Assembly (NCBI GenBank): GCA_029547045.1
Contig: JAKPQL010000053.1
Location: 1-32,456, forward strand
Reading direction: 5' to 3'
Length of the DNA stretch: 32,456 nucleotides
Origin: Deltaproteobacteria bacterium
Lineage (GTDB): Bacteria > Desulfobacterota > Desulfomonilia > UBA1062
The notes beneath the pieces are model-generated. The model saw nothing but the letters and a program-made list of their open reading frames with translations. It was not told where the DNA came from and ran no database searches. Positions within the stretch are counted from its first letter, which is position 1. Every line of letters begins with the position of its first letter. Of this stretch, positions 8,882 to 16,690 are shown one piece after another. A program made the translations under genes and the position numbers.

Positions 8882-9745
8882 CTACAGGCTCGCGTTCCTC
8901 AGGGCCTCGATCCGCGCCTCCAGCGGCGGATGGGTGGAGAACAGGGCCATGAAACCCTTCTTGCCGGAGATCTTCAGCGTGTCCAGGGAGGCGGCCCGCG
9001 GGTCCACGGGCTCGAAGTTCCGCCTCAGGCTCTCCAGTGCAGCGACCATCTTTTCCCTGCCCGCGATCATGGCGCCGCCCCTGTCGGCACGGTACTCGCG
9101 CCTGCGCGAGAAGGAGGCCACCACGATGGAGCCGAGGATGCTGAACAGGATGTCCAGCACGATGGTCAGGGCGAAGCGCACCACGTAGGCCAGGTCCTCC
9201 TTGACGGACAGGCTCACGAAGTAGCTGATGACCCGGGAGAGGAACAGGGCGAAGGAGTTCACCACGCCGGCGATGAGCGTCATGGTGATCATGTCCCCGT
9301 TTGCGATGTGGGAGATCTCGTGGGCCAGGACGCCCTCCACCTCGTTCCTGTCCATCCTCCCGAGCAGGCCGGACGAGACGGCCACGAGGCTCCGGTTCTT
9401 CGTGGGCCCGGTGGCGAAGGCGTTCATCTCGGGGGACTCGTAGATCCCCACCTCGGGCATGGGGAGCCCCGCCTTCTGGCACATGCCGGCCACCATGAGG
9501 ACCAGGGGGTGGCCCGAGTTCGGGTCGATGACCTGCACGCCCATGGCCTTCTTGGCGATGAACCGCGACATGAAAAGCGATATGAAGGCGCCCGCCATGC
9601 CCCACACCCCGCAGAAGAGCGCCAGGGTGACCCAGTTGATCCCGTAGGGTGTCAGGTAGCGGTTCAGGCCCAGGAGGTTGATGATGATGGAGATGGTCAC
9701 CATCACCAGGATGTTCGTTGCCAGAAAGAGGAAGATGCGTTTCAT
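8882..9745 (-). CDS. htpX: Membrane zinc metalloprotease HtpX
   Basis: 287 residues, the usual HtpX length. HtpX degrades misfolded membrane proteins, with its active site facing the cytoplasm. Two N-terminal membrane helices (residues 4-26 and 35-60) are followed by the zinc motif HEISH (H142, E143, H146) and the third ligand Glu217 in SRRREYRAD. Two more hydrophobic segments lie between (about 155-175 and 188-212). The ending FSTHPPLEARIEALRN is characteristic. The start ATG is preceded by AAGGAGCAGGGATACC. The gene is convergent with motB and divergent from the DUF3795 gene. Confidence 0.96.
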   Translation of the reverse strand: MKRIFLFLATNILVMVTISIIINLLGLNRYLTPYGINWVTLALFCGVWGMAGAFISLFMSRFIAKKAMGVQVIDPNSGHPLVLMVAGMCQKAGLPMPEVGIYESPEMNAFATGPTKNRSLVAVSSGLLGRMDRNEVEGVLAHEISHIANGDMITMTLIAGVVNSFALFLSRVISYFVSLSVKEDLAYVVRFALTIVLDILFSILGSIVVASFSRRREYRADRGGAMIAGREKMVAALESLRRNFEPVDPRAASLDTLKISGKKGFMALFSTHPPLEARIEALRNASL

Positions 9746-9846
9746 GGTATCCCTGCTCCTTGCATTTTCGTCTTGTTTAGTGCTTTCAACCCTTCATTTC
9801 AATGCCGGTGCCCATTATCACGACACCTTCCATACACCAATATCCC

Positions 9847-9874
9847 TGTTTCCGTAAACATCATCCGGTCCGGA
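9847..9874. repeat. Two adjacent inverted repeats in a divergent promoter region
   Basis: TGTTT-CCGT-AAACA (9847-9860) and TCCGG-T-CCGGA (9864-9874) sit side by side in the 221-base gap between htpX (leftward) and the DUF3795 gene (rightward). They could be operator sites for one or both genes. No protein can be assigned. Confidence 0.35.
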
Positions 9875-9966
9875 CGACCTGGCCGGCACGGCGGCACGGG
9901 CATCTATTCTCTCTTTACAGGGCGCACCCCTTTGGGCCATCATGGATCCATCGCAAGGGGGTGCTC

Positions 9967-10488
9967 ATGAGGGGATGGAACGAGGACGAGATCAGGGACA
10001 GGGCCCTCATGGCGCCCTGCGGACTGTACTGCGGCGTCTGCGGGGTGTACATCGCCACCCGGGACGACAATCTCAAGTTCAAGACCGTGATGGGGAACCT
10101 CTACGGCACCAGGCCCGAGGACACCGAGTGCCTCGGGTGCATGCAGCCGGACCCGCCCGAGAAGCTCTACGGCTACTGCGCCATGTGCACCATCCGCGAC
10201 TGCGTGAGGGAAAAGGGCTTCTACTCCTGCCACCAGTGTCCTGACTGGCCCTGCGATCAGATCAGCAACTTTGGGCTGGCCACGGGCCGTCGTGTCATGC
10301 AGCAGACCATACCGGTCTGGCGTGAGCTGGTGAAACAGCTCGGCGACGAAGAGGGCAGCGTGGAGTGGGCCCGCTCTGTGTGCGAACGCTACCACTGCCC
10401 GGACTGCGGCGGCCCGCTCTTCCGAGGGGCGCAGACGTGCCGTGCCTGCGGAAGGGCAGTGGCCGACGACCTGGACGGGTCCCTGTGA
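9967..10488 (+). CDS. DUF3795-type cysteine-rich protein
   Basis: 173 residues from an ATG preceded by AAGGGGG; an upstream in-frame ATG exists but has no ribosome site. The N-terminus has the typical LMAPCGLYCGVCGVYIAT, then CLGCMQ, YGYCAMCTIRDCVREKGFYSCHQCPDWPC, and a C-terminal zinc-ribbon pair CPDCGG / CRACGR. The many CxxC pairs suggest metal or Fe-S binding. Proteins with this domain are common in anaerobes; their function is not known. The next element downstream is a decayed acetyltransferase, only 23 bases away, so they may once have been one transcript. Confidence 0.85.
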   Translation: MRGWNEDEIRDRALMAPCGLYCGVCGVYIATRDDNLKFKTVMGNLYGTRPEDTECLGCMQPDPPEKLYGYCAMCTIRDCVREKGFYSCHQCPDWPCDQISNFGLATGRRVMQQTIPVWRELVKQLGDEEGSVEWARSVCERYHCPDCGGPLFRGAQTCRACGRAVADDLDGSL

Positions 10489-10511
10489 TGCACGCTGACG
10501 GCGCCAGCGGC

Positions 10512-10713
10512 ATGAACGAACGCATCCGCAGGTGCACGGAACCCGACCTGGGCGGCAGCCTCCTGGGCCGTGGCCTTCTACGAGAAGAACGGCTACCGCC
10601 GTGTCAGCACCGGGGAGAAAGACCGCCTGCTGCTGACATACTGGTCCATCCCGGAGCGCCAGATGGAGACGCCCGTGGCGCTCTCTGACAGACGGTGGAA
10701 GGAGGGTTCATGA
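10512..10713 (+). pseudogene. GNAT acetyltransferase remnant with internal deletion and frame change
   Basis: The ATG at 10512 opens MNERIRRCTEPDL, a typical GNAT N-terminus. Shortly after, the typical GNAT C-terminus appears in another frame: SWAVAFYEKNGYRRVS, then EKDRLLLTYWSIPERQMETP, ending at the TGA at 10711-10713. The acetyl-CoA-binding middle is missing, so most of a roughly 150-residue gene has been lost and the ends are out of frame. The remnant's stop overlaps the start of the following TauE-like gene, which suggests the intact ancestor was in its operon. Confidence 0.8.
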
Positions 10714-11108
10714 TGGCAATACCCGGAGACATCCTCATCCTGCTGGGCATCGGGCTCGCGGCCGGCCTGCTCGCCGGCTTCTTCGGCATCGGCGGCGGCG
10801 TCATCATCATCCCGGCGCTGATCTACATCCTGGACTACTCCCAGCACCGGGCCACGGGCACCAGCCTTGCAGTGCTGCTGCCGCCCGTGGGCATCGCCGC
10901 CTTCATCGAGTACTACCGCCACGGAAACGTGGATATAAAGGCGGCCATCGTCATCGCGGCGGCGCTCATCGCAGGCGGCTGGATCGGGGCGTACCACGCC
11001 AACAGGCTCTCCGGGACGGTCCTCAGGCTGGCCTTCGGCGTGTTCATGACGGCCCTGGGCTGTTCCCTGGTATACGGCGCAGCGAGAAAGATGGGTTGGT
11101 TCTCATGA
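10713..11108 (+). CDS. Half-size TauE/SafE (TSUP) family membrane protein
   Basis: 131 residues, about half the size of standard TauE/SafE sulfite/sulfonate exporters. One repeat unit is visible: the first helix with LAAGLLAGFFGIGGGVIIIPAL, the TGTSLAVLLPPVGIAA segment, a third helix AAIVIAAALIAGGWIGAYHA, then LRLAFGVFMTALGCSLVYG. Half-size members occur and would work as dimers. The ATG at 10713 lies 6-7 bases after AAGGAGGG; an ATG at 10710 is equally in frame. The substrate is unknown. The gene is complete at its C-terminus, so this looks like a genuine half protein rather than a truncation. Confidence 0.8.
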   Translation: MAIPGDILILLGIGLAAGLLAGFFGIGGGVIIIPALIYILDYSQHRATGTSLAVLLPPVGIAAFIEYYRHGNVDIKAAIVIAAALIAGGWIGAYHANRLSGTVLRLAFGVFMTALGCSLVYGAARKMGWFS

Positions 11109-11145
11109 GCGGCGGGGAACACTCTCACGGATCAGGGAGGTGCTG

Positions 11146-12042
11146 ATGGACAATCCGTCCCACGAGAAGCTCCTGGACAGTCTGTTCGACGGGATCTACT
11201 ACGTGGACCGGGACCGGAGGATCACCTTCTGGAACAAGGCGGCCGAGCGGATCACCGGGTACGCGAAGGAGGAGGTGCTCGGCTCGTGCTGCGCGGACAA
11301 CCTGCTCCGCCACGTGGACGCCAGCGGCAGGGAGCTCTGTTTCACGGGGTGCCCGCTGTCCGCAACCATTGCGGACGGGGATGCCCACGAGGCCCATGTG
11401 TACCTTCACCACAAGCAGGGGCACCGTGTTCCCGTATCCGTCCGGGTCTCTCCGGTGAGGGACGAGTCCGGGAAGATCGTCGGTGCGGTGGAGATCTTCA
11501 CGGACAACTCCAGCTTCCACCAGATCATCAAGGAAATGGAGCAGCTCAAGCACGACGCGTACATGGACGAACTCACCGGCGCGGGCAACCGCAGGTACGG
11601 CGAGATGACCCTGAGCACCAGGATCCACGAGCTGAACGCGTTCGGCAAACCCTTCGGGCTGATCTTCTTCGACATCGACCACTTCAAGCACTGCAACGAC
11701 ACCTACGGCCATGCCGTGGGCGACGAGGTCCTGGTCATGGTGGCCAAGACCGTCATGAACATCCTGCGCCGCATGGACTCCATCGCCCGCTGGGGGGGCG
11801 AGGAGTTCATCGTGATCCTGCCGAACATCGACCTGAGGACCCTCCAGGCGGTTTCCGAGCGCATCAGGGTCTTCATAGAGACGAGCTTCCTCGTCATCCG
11901 GGGAATCAATGTCAATGTCACCGCCTCGCTGGGGGCCACCATGGCGCGGCCGGGCGACACCGTGGAGTCGGTGGTCCGGCGCGCGGACACCCTCATGTAC
12001 GCCAGCAAGACCTCGGGGAGAAACCGGGTGACGACGGATTAG
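11146..12042 (+). CDS. PAS-GGDEF diguanylate cyclase
   Basis: 298 residues. It makes cyclic di-GMP from two GTP. An N-terminal PAS domain (about 5-125, YYVDRDRRITFWNKAAERIT) carries cysteines in GSCCADNLL and LCFTGCPL, a pattern seen in PAS-GGDEF proteins, which might sense redox or bind metal (inference). The GGDEF domain (135-298) has DELTGAGNRR, FFDIDHFK, an intact active-site GGEEF (217-221) and the product-inhibition I-site RRMD (208-211), so it should be active and feedback-controlled. No membrane segments, so cytoplasmic. The ATG at 11146 follows GGGAGG by 5 bases; a GTG at 11140 lies within that box and is unlikely. Confidence 0.93.
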   Translation: MDNPSHEKLLDSLFDGIYYVDRDRRITFWNKAAERITGYAKEEVLGSCCADNLLRHVDASGRELCFTGCPLSATIADGDAHEAHVYLHHKQGHRVPVSVRVSPVRDESGKIVGAVEIFTDNSSFHQIIKEMEQLKHDAYMDELTGAGNRRYGEMTLSTRIHELNAFGKPFGLIFFDIDHFKHCNDTYGHAVGDEVLVMVAKTVMNILRRMDSIARWGGEEFIVILPNIDLRTLQAVSERIRVFIETSFLVIRGINVNVTASLGATMARPGDTVESVVRRADTLMYASKTSGRNRVTTD

Positions 12043-12052
12043 GAAGCGGAGA

Positions 12053-12448
12053 ATGAAGCTGCGGCCCCACCACATCCTCTGCGTGAGGTTCCTCGGCGCG
12101 GAACCTCCGGGACGGGGCGACGCCTTTACCCTGCTGTGCCGTCGGGTCAGGGACCTGATGACCTCTGATATGGACACCCTCATTGAGGTCACCGAAGGAG
12201 TGGACGACCTCTGCGGCCCCTGCCCCAACCTCGCAGACGGCCGGTGCACCAGCCCCTTCGGCGACGAGAACGAGGTCAGGAAATGGGATGCGCGGATCCT
12301 GCAGGGCTTGGGGTTGAACAGCGGGATGCAGCTGACCACAGGCGCCTTGCGGGAACTTACCGACCGGGCGACACCGTTGGATTTCTGCAGGACCCGCTGC
12401 CCGTGGCGATCAGTCTGCACCGTCTTCTCCCCTCCCAATGCAGGCTAA
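12053..12448 (+). CDS. DUF1284 cysteine-rich protein
   Basis: 131 residues starting with the hallmark MKLRPHHILCVRFL. Six cysteines follow in two groups, C54/C57/C65 (DLCGPCPNLADGRC) and C112/C116/C122 (FCRTRCPWRSVC), which suggests an Fe-S or zinc site. Function unknown; the family is frequent in anaerobic bacteria and archaea. It starts 10 bases after the diguanylate cyclase stop with GCGGAG as ribosome site, so the two are probably cotranscribed. Confidence 0.87.
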   Translation: MKLRPHHILCVRFLGAEPPGRGDAFTLLCRRVRDLMTSDMDTLIEVTEGVDDLCGPCPNLADGRCTSPFGDENEVRKWDARILQGLGLNSGMQLTTGALRELTDRATPLDFCRTRCPWRSVCTVFSPPNAG

Positions 12449-12492
12449 CCACCCTCTCTACTGAAGGCTTCATGCGCACCGGTTACTGCTGC

Positions 12493-12521
12493 TTGACAGA
12501 GCTCAGGTATTCCGGTATTGG
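12493..12521 (+). promoter_or_regulatory. Putative sigma-70 promoter of the GntR-ADH-oxidoreductase operon
   Basis: A perfect TTGACA (12493-12498) with a 17-base spacer to TATTGG (12516-12521). The -10 is weak, but the operator-like palindrome overlaps it. Transcription would start about 7-10 bases before the regulator ATG at 12535, so the message would be nearly leaderless. Confidence 0.42.
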
Positions 12522-12553
12522 TTTATCCAATTATATGAGTCTGGTTATCCAAT
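12517..12553. promoter_or_regulatory. Probable operator: tandem GGTT(T)ATCCAAT sites
   Basis: ATTGG-TTTAT-CCAAT (12517-12531) is an inverted repeat. A second copy, GGTTATCCAAT (12543-12553), differs by one deleted T and lies about two helical turns downstream, running into the regulator's first codons. This is the place and form expected for autoregulation by the adjacent GntR/FadR protein. Confidence 0.45.
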
Positions 12554-13353
12554 ATCCCCTCTCCATCGACGATATCGATGATAATTCCGACAAGCCCCTG
12601 CCGCGGCGCATCGCGGACCTGCTCCTGGCAAGAATCTTCACGGGCGAGCTGAAGCCCGGCGACAGGCTGCCCCCGGACCGGCTCCTGGCCGGGCAGCTCG
12701 GCGTGGACCGCACCTCGCTCAGGGCCGCGCTGAGCGAACTGGCCGGCAGGAACATCGTCAGGGCGGTGCGGGGCTCGGGCGTGGTGGTGCTCGACTACCG
12801 CGAGCACGCGGGACTCGACTTCCTCGACGCGGTGCTCGGCATGAGCGACATCGACCTGGGCGGTGCCCTGCACCTGGAGATCCTGGACCTGTGGGTGGAA
12901 GTGGTGCCTGCGATAATAAGGATGGCCATGGCGCGCTCCACCCCCGCGGACATGGCCGCGCTGGACGCCCTGTTCGGGCGCCAGCTCGACCTCCTGGACA
13001 AGGGGGCGGACCCCGCGGACATCGCAGCCGTGGAGGTGGAGCTCCAGGACTACCTGGTGAGGCTCTCGGGCAGCACCATCGTCAGGCTCCTGGCCAACTC
13101 CCTGCGGCGCTCGCGGCTCCAGTTCGTAGGGTCGTTCTACAGGACTGTGGACGTGAAGGCGCACATCCTCGCCCAGCGCTCGCTCATCAGACTCATTGCC
13201 GAGGGCGGGCACTCACCGGAGAAGATCGCCGGTCTGTACCGCTCGTACCTGCAGGAGCACACCCGCTCCCACCGCGCCCGCATCGCGTCCCAGAGTCCCC
13301 AGCCCCATCGGCGGAGGTCACCCGGGCCCCCCGGCGGAAAGGAGCGTTCATGA
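12535..13353 (+). CDS. GntR-family (FadR-type) transcriptional regulator
   Basis: 272 residues. The winged-helix GntR domain (about 20-87) reads PLPRRIADLLLARIFTGELK, PGDRLPPDRLLAGQLGVDRT, SLRAALSELAGRNIVRAVRG, a textbook pattern. The C-terminal all-helical part (100-245) fits a FadR/FCD-like ligand domain, but His metal ligands are not obvious. The start is uncertain: the ATG at 12535 has no Shine-Dalgarno but matches the promoter/operator arrangement; an in-frame ATG at 12472 lies upstream of the promoter. The final 30 residues are Arg/Pro-rich. The stop overlaps the dehydrogenase start (ATGA), so it is likely the local regulator of the dehydrogenase and oxidoreductase genes, probably sensing their substrate. 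Confidence 0.88.
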   Translation: MSLVIQYPLSIDDIDDNSDKPLPRRIADLLLARIFTGELKPGDRLPPDRLLAGQLGVDRTSLRAALSELAGRNIVRAVRGSGVVVLDYREHAGLDFLDAVLGMSDIDLGGALHLEILDLWVEVVPAIIRMAMARSTPADMAALDALFGRQLDLLDKGADPADIAAVEVELQDYLVRLSGSTIVRLLANSLRRSRLQFVGSFYRTVDVKAHILAQRSLIRLIAEGGHSPEKIAGLYRSYLQEHTRSHRARIASQSPQPHRRRSPGPPGGKERS

Positions 13354-14378
13354 AGGCAGCAGTTCTCGCCGGGCCCAGGCTCATCAAGACCATGGAGCTC
13401 GACCCCCCCGTCTCCACGGACGGGTCCGTGGTCGTCCGCGTGACGGCCTGCGGCATCTGCGGGTCCGACATCCACTACTGGGAGGCCGGGGCCGGTGCCG
13501 ACGGCCGGCCAGACCTCGTCATGGGCCACGAGTTCGCCGGCGTCATAGAGGATGCCGGTGCCAGGGCGGACCTCAGAAAAGGTGACCGCGTCACCGTGAT
13601 ACCGCTGAACCCCTGCGGAGAATGCCCGGCATGCCGCACAGGCCACGCGCAGCTCTGCCTGAACGGCAAGAACAGGCCCCACATCGGCCAGAACCGCCCC
13701 GGCGCCTATGCCGAGTACATCGAGGTGAGGCCAGACATGGTGCGCAGCCTACCCGGTTCCGTCAGCGACACGGCGGCGGCCATGGTGGAACCCGCCGCGG
13801 TCTGCCTGCATGCCGTACGCACCTCGGGCATGCGGAAAGGCGATGCCGTCCTCGTGGTGGGGGGCGGAACCATCGGCCTGCTCTGCGCGGCCTGGGCCCG
13901 TCTGAACGGCGCATCGAGGGTCTTCCTCTCCGAGGTTTCAGCTCCCAGGCTGGACGCCGCGGCGAGGCTGGCCATGGCCGATGAGGTGCTGGACGGGCGC
14001 GACCCGAAGGTGGCCTCCATCATCAAGAAGGCCACCTCGGGCGGGGTGGACATCGCCATCGACGCCTCGGCCTCGGACGCTGGCATCAACACCGGTGTCT
14101 CGGCCCTGGGGCTCCGGGGCACCCTGGTCCTGGCAGGGATCAGCCTGAGGCCCCAGTCCATCATGACCCTGTTCCTCACCCTCAAGGAGGCCACGCTGAA
14201 GACCTCCTTCGGGTACCGCATCGAGGACTTCGAGCACAGCCTCGCCGCCATTGCCGAAGGGCAGCTCGGGGTGGGCGGGCTCGTGAGCAGAACCATCGGT
14301 ATCGACGAGGTGCAGCATGCCTTCGAGGACCTCCATGGGGGGGCCTCGGGCGACGTCAAGGTCATCATAGCGCCATAG
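13350..14378 (+). CDS. Zinc-dependent medium-chain alcohol/polyol dehydrogenase
   Basis: 342 residues, the normal MDR dehydrogenase length. Catalytic zinc residues are present: C37 in CGICGSD, H60-E61 in GHEFAG, and Glu in VEPAAVC. The structural zinc site is complete (C89, C92, C95, C103). The Rossmann motif VVGGGTIG is followed by an acidic residue (FLSE), favouring NAD+. Similar to threonine, sorbitol or 2,3-butanediol dehydrogenases; the exact substrate is open. Ribosome site AAAGGAGCG. Overlaps the regulator by 4 bases and lies 15 bases before the molybdopterin enzyme, so the three form one operon. Confidence 0.92.
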   Translation: MKAAVLAGPRLIKTMELDPPVSTDGSVVVRVTACGICGSDIHYWEAGAGADGRPDLVMGHEFAGVIEDAGARADLRKGDRVTVIPLNPCGECPACRTGHAQLCLNGKNRPHIGQNRPGAYAEYIEVRPDMVRSLPGSVSDTAAAMVEPAAVCLHAVRTSGMRKGDAVLVVGGGTIGLLCAAWARLNGASRVFLSEVSAPRLDAAARLAMADEVLDGRDPKVASIIKKATSGGVDIAIDASASDAGINTGVSALGLRGTLVLAGISLRPQSIMTLFLTLKEATLKTSFGYRIEDFEHSLAAIAEGQLGVGGLVSRTIGIDEVQHAFEDLHGGASGDVKVIIAP

Positions 14379-14393
14379 GGAAAGGAGCAAGCC

Positions 14394-16475
14394 ATGAGTC
14401 GTTCCAGCGTCAGGTCCATCTGCTTCGAGTGCCATTCCCGCTGCGGGGTCTTCGTGGACGTGGAGGACGGGAGGCTCGTGGGCGTCCGGGGAGATCCGGA
14501 CCACCCTCACAGCCACGGCTACACCTGCCCCAAGGGCAGGGCAGCATACGAGCTCATCTACCACCCGGAACGCATCACGAAACCCCTGGTGAAGGGTCAG
14601 GGGGGCTTCAGGGAGACCTCGTGGGACGAGGCCCTGGGCCTCATCGCCGAGAACCTGCTCAAGGCCAGGGAAACATTCGGCGCAGAGTCAGTGGTCTTCG
14701 GCACCGGCACCACCCGGGGACTGGCGCCCTACCTGAACCGCTTCCTCGCCCTGTTCGGATCGCCCAACTTCATGGCGCCCTCCAACATGAGCGGCGGCCC
14801 CATCGTGCTGGGCAGCGCGGCCACCTGCGGGTTCGGCCTGGTGGACCCGGACTACGCACAGAGCGCCTGCATCCTCCTGTGGGCCCACAACCCGGAGATG
14901 TCCTGGGCCGGCCTGTACATGCACGACATCAGCGAGGGGCTCAAGAAGGGCGCGAAGCTCATCGTGGTGGACCCCCGGGGGACCCGGCTCGCCAGGAAGG
15001 CCGATTGCTGGCTCAGGATCAGGCCGGGCACGGACGTGGCCCTGCTCCTGTGCTTCATCAACGTGATCATCCGGAAAGACCTCTATGACCACGAGTTCGT
15101 GGAAACGTGGACGAACGGATTCGACAGACTGAAGGAACACGTCTCTCCCTTCACGCCTGAGCGCTGTGCCGAGATCTGCTGGCTCGACGCAAAACAGATC
15201 GAGGAGGCGGCGACGCTCTTCGGCAGCACCAGGCCCGCAAGCATCGGCGGCGGCATGGGCGGCGTGTGCCAGGCGAACGACGCCTTCGACCTCACCCGCT
15301 CGCTGACCATCCTGTCCGCCATCACAGGCAACCTGGAGGCCAAGGGCGGCAACCTCAACTGCCAGCCGCCCACCAGGAAGCGCTCGTGCTACGGCCCCGA
15401 CTTCTCGGCCTACGACAACCTGCCGAAAGAGCAGGCCTCAAAGAAACTGGGGCTCGACCGGTTCCCGCTTCAAGCCCACATCCCCATCCCCTGCCCGCCC
15501 CAGGTCGTCTGGCCCGCCATCGAGACGGGCAGGCCCTACCCCGTGAAGGCCGTGGGCCTGTTCGCAAACAACAGCGTGTGCGCCTACCCCAACTCGCAGC
15601 GGGTGAGAAAGGTACTGGCTTCCCTGGACTTCCTGTTCTGCGTGGACTACTTCCACACTCCCACCACCGAGCTGGCCCGCGTGATCCTGCCGCCCGCCCA
15701 CTGGACCGAGCGGGACGATATCGAAGACCTGCTCATGAAGAACCACGTGTTCGCCCAGGTCAAGGCCCTCGAGCCAGTGCCCGAGTGCAGGGACGAGAAG
15801 CAGATCCTCATCGACCTGGCAGCGAAGGTGGGGCTCGACGGGTACTGGCGAACTGTCCCAGAGGCCCTGGACTACCGGCTGGAGCCCTGCCGCATGACCT
15901 TCGAGGAGCTGAAGGCGCGCGGTCACTACGCGACACCGCTCACCTACCATGGGTACGAGAAGTTCGGGAAGTTCCGCACCCCCACGGGCAGGGTGGAGCT
16001 CTGTGCGGACTACCTCACCATGCTGGGCATCAGCGCGCTACCCAACTTCAAGGAGCCAGACGAGGGGCCGGTGGCAAGCCCCTCTCTCATGGAGGAGTTC
16101 CCGCTCATCCTCACCACGGGCGGCCGGAACATCGTGTACTACCACTCCTCGCACCGGAACATCCCCTCGCTGAAGAGGCGCTCCCCGGACCCGGAACTCC
16201 AGATCCACCCGGACACGGCGCGCGCGCTCGGCATCGACGACCACGAGTGGGTGTACCTCTCCTCGCCCAGGGGCCGCGTGGAGATCCGGGCGCTCTACGA
16301 TGCGGACATGCACCCGAAGGTGGTGCACTCCCCCCACGGCTACTGGTACGGCGTGGACGACGGATGGAAGCGGCTCAACATCAACATGCTCACCGCGGAC
16401 GAGCCCCTGTGCCCGGTGACCGGGTCCGTGCCCATCAAGGCGCTCGTCTGCCGCGTCGAGAAAAGGGGATCCTAG
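14394..16475 (+). CDS. Molybdopterin (Mo/W-bisPGD) oxidoreductase, catalytic subunit
   Basis: 693 residues of the DMSO-reductase superfamily. The N-terminal [4Fe-4S] site is C10-x2-C13-x3-C17-x27-C45, followed by the conserved Lys47 (TCPKGR). The N-terminus has no Tat signal, so it is cytoplasmic. Domains run through TSWDEAL, WAHNPEMS, VVDPRGTRLARKADCWLRIR, GANNS-like LFANNSVCAYPN, and a C-terminal dinucleotide-binding domain with LTTGGR and SPRGRVEI. At the position of the metal-ligating residue I read NMSGGP (S133) where many relatives have Cys. There is no adjacent Fe-S or membrane subunit, which fits soluble single-subunit or transhydroxylase/hydratase-like enzymes. It probably acts on the same pathway as the preceding dehydrogenase. 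Preceded by AAAGGAG. Confidence 0.9.
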   Translation: MSRSSVRSICFECHSRCGVFVDVEDGRLVGVRGDPDHPHSHGYTCPKGRAAYELIYHPERITKPLVKGQGGFRETSWDEALGLIAENLLKARETFGAESVVFGTGTTRGLAPYLNRFLALFGSPNFMAPSNMSGGPIVLGSAATCGFGLVDPDYAQSACILLWAHNPEMSWAGLYMHDISEGLKKGAKLIVVDPRGTRLARKADCWLRIRPGTDVALLLCFINVIIRKDLYDHEFVETWTNGFDRLKEHVSPFTPERCAEICWLDAKQIEEAATLFGSTRPASIGGGMGGVCQANDAFDLTRSLTILSAITGNLEAKGGNLNCQPPTRKRSCYGPDFSAYDNLPKEQASKKLGLDRFPLQAHIPIPCPPQVVWPAIETGRPYPVKAVGLFANNSVCAYPNSQRVRKVLASLDFLFCVDYFHTPTTELARVILPPAHWTERDDIEDLLMKNHVFAQVKALEPVPECRDEKQILIDLAAKVGLDGYWRTVPEALDYRLEPCRMTFEELKARGHYATPLTYHGYEKFGKFRTPTGRVELCADYLTMLGISALPNFKEPDEGPVASPSLMEEFPLILTTGGRNIVYYHSSHRNIPSLKRRSPDPELQIHPDTARALGIDDHEWVYLSSPRGRVEIRALYDADMHPKVVHSPHGYWYGVDDGWKRLNINMLTADEPLCPVTGSVPIKALVCRVEKRGS

Positions 16476-16476
16476 C

Positions 16477-16498
16477 CCGGAACCCCCTCGGGTACCGG
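16477..16498 (+). terminator. Hairpin after the molybdopterin oxidoreductase
   Basis: CCGG-A-ACCC (16477-16485), loop CCTC, GGGT-A-CCGG (16490-16498): eight base pairs with one A-A mismatch, one base after the stop codon. No strong U-tract follows, so termination may be partial. Confidence 0.42.
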
Positions 16499-16521
16499 AC
16501 CACCCTTTCCACGGGAGGGAC

Positions 16522-16620
16522 ATGACCGCGTTGACGGCTCATGGGCCGATGAAGCGGACATGGGGCGTGAACGTCTGCCCTGCCCGGACATGGTGCCCAT
16601 ACGATTCAACTATTTCATAA
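16522..16620 (+). CDS. Possible 32-residue small protein
   Basis: An ATG at 16522 sits two bases after a strong GGGAGGG box and opens a 32-codon frame ending at TAA 16618-16620. The product begins MTALTAHGPMKRTWG and has two cysteines spaced CPARTWC. No membrane segment and no recognised family. It lies in the 215-base gap between the oxidoreductase and the next gene. The ribosome site is the main support; it could also be chance in GC-rich DNA. Confidence 0.3.
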   Translation: MTALTAHGPMKRTWGVNVCPARTWCPYDSTIS

Positions 16621-16690
16621 CCTCGCCGAAACAGTACGATAAGAACGCCATGTGTCTCATTCTCCTTCAGTACGGGAACCGGGAGGCGAG

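Noticed and set aside
8930-9970. A 346-codon plus-strand frame
   Set aside because: Antisense to htpX, whose zinc motif and ending are unmistakable.
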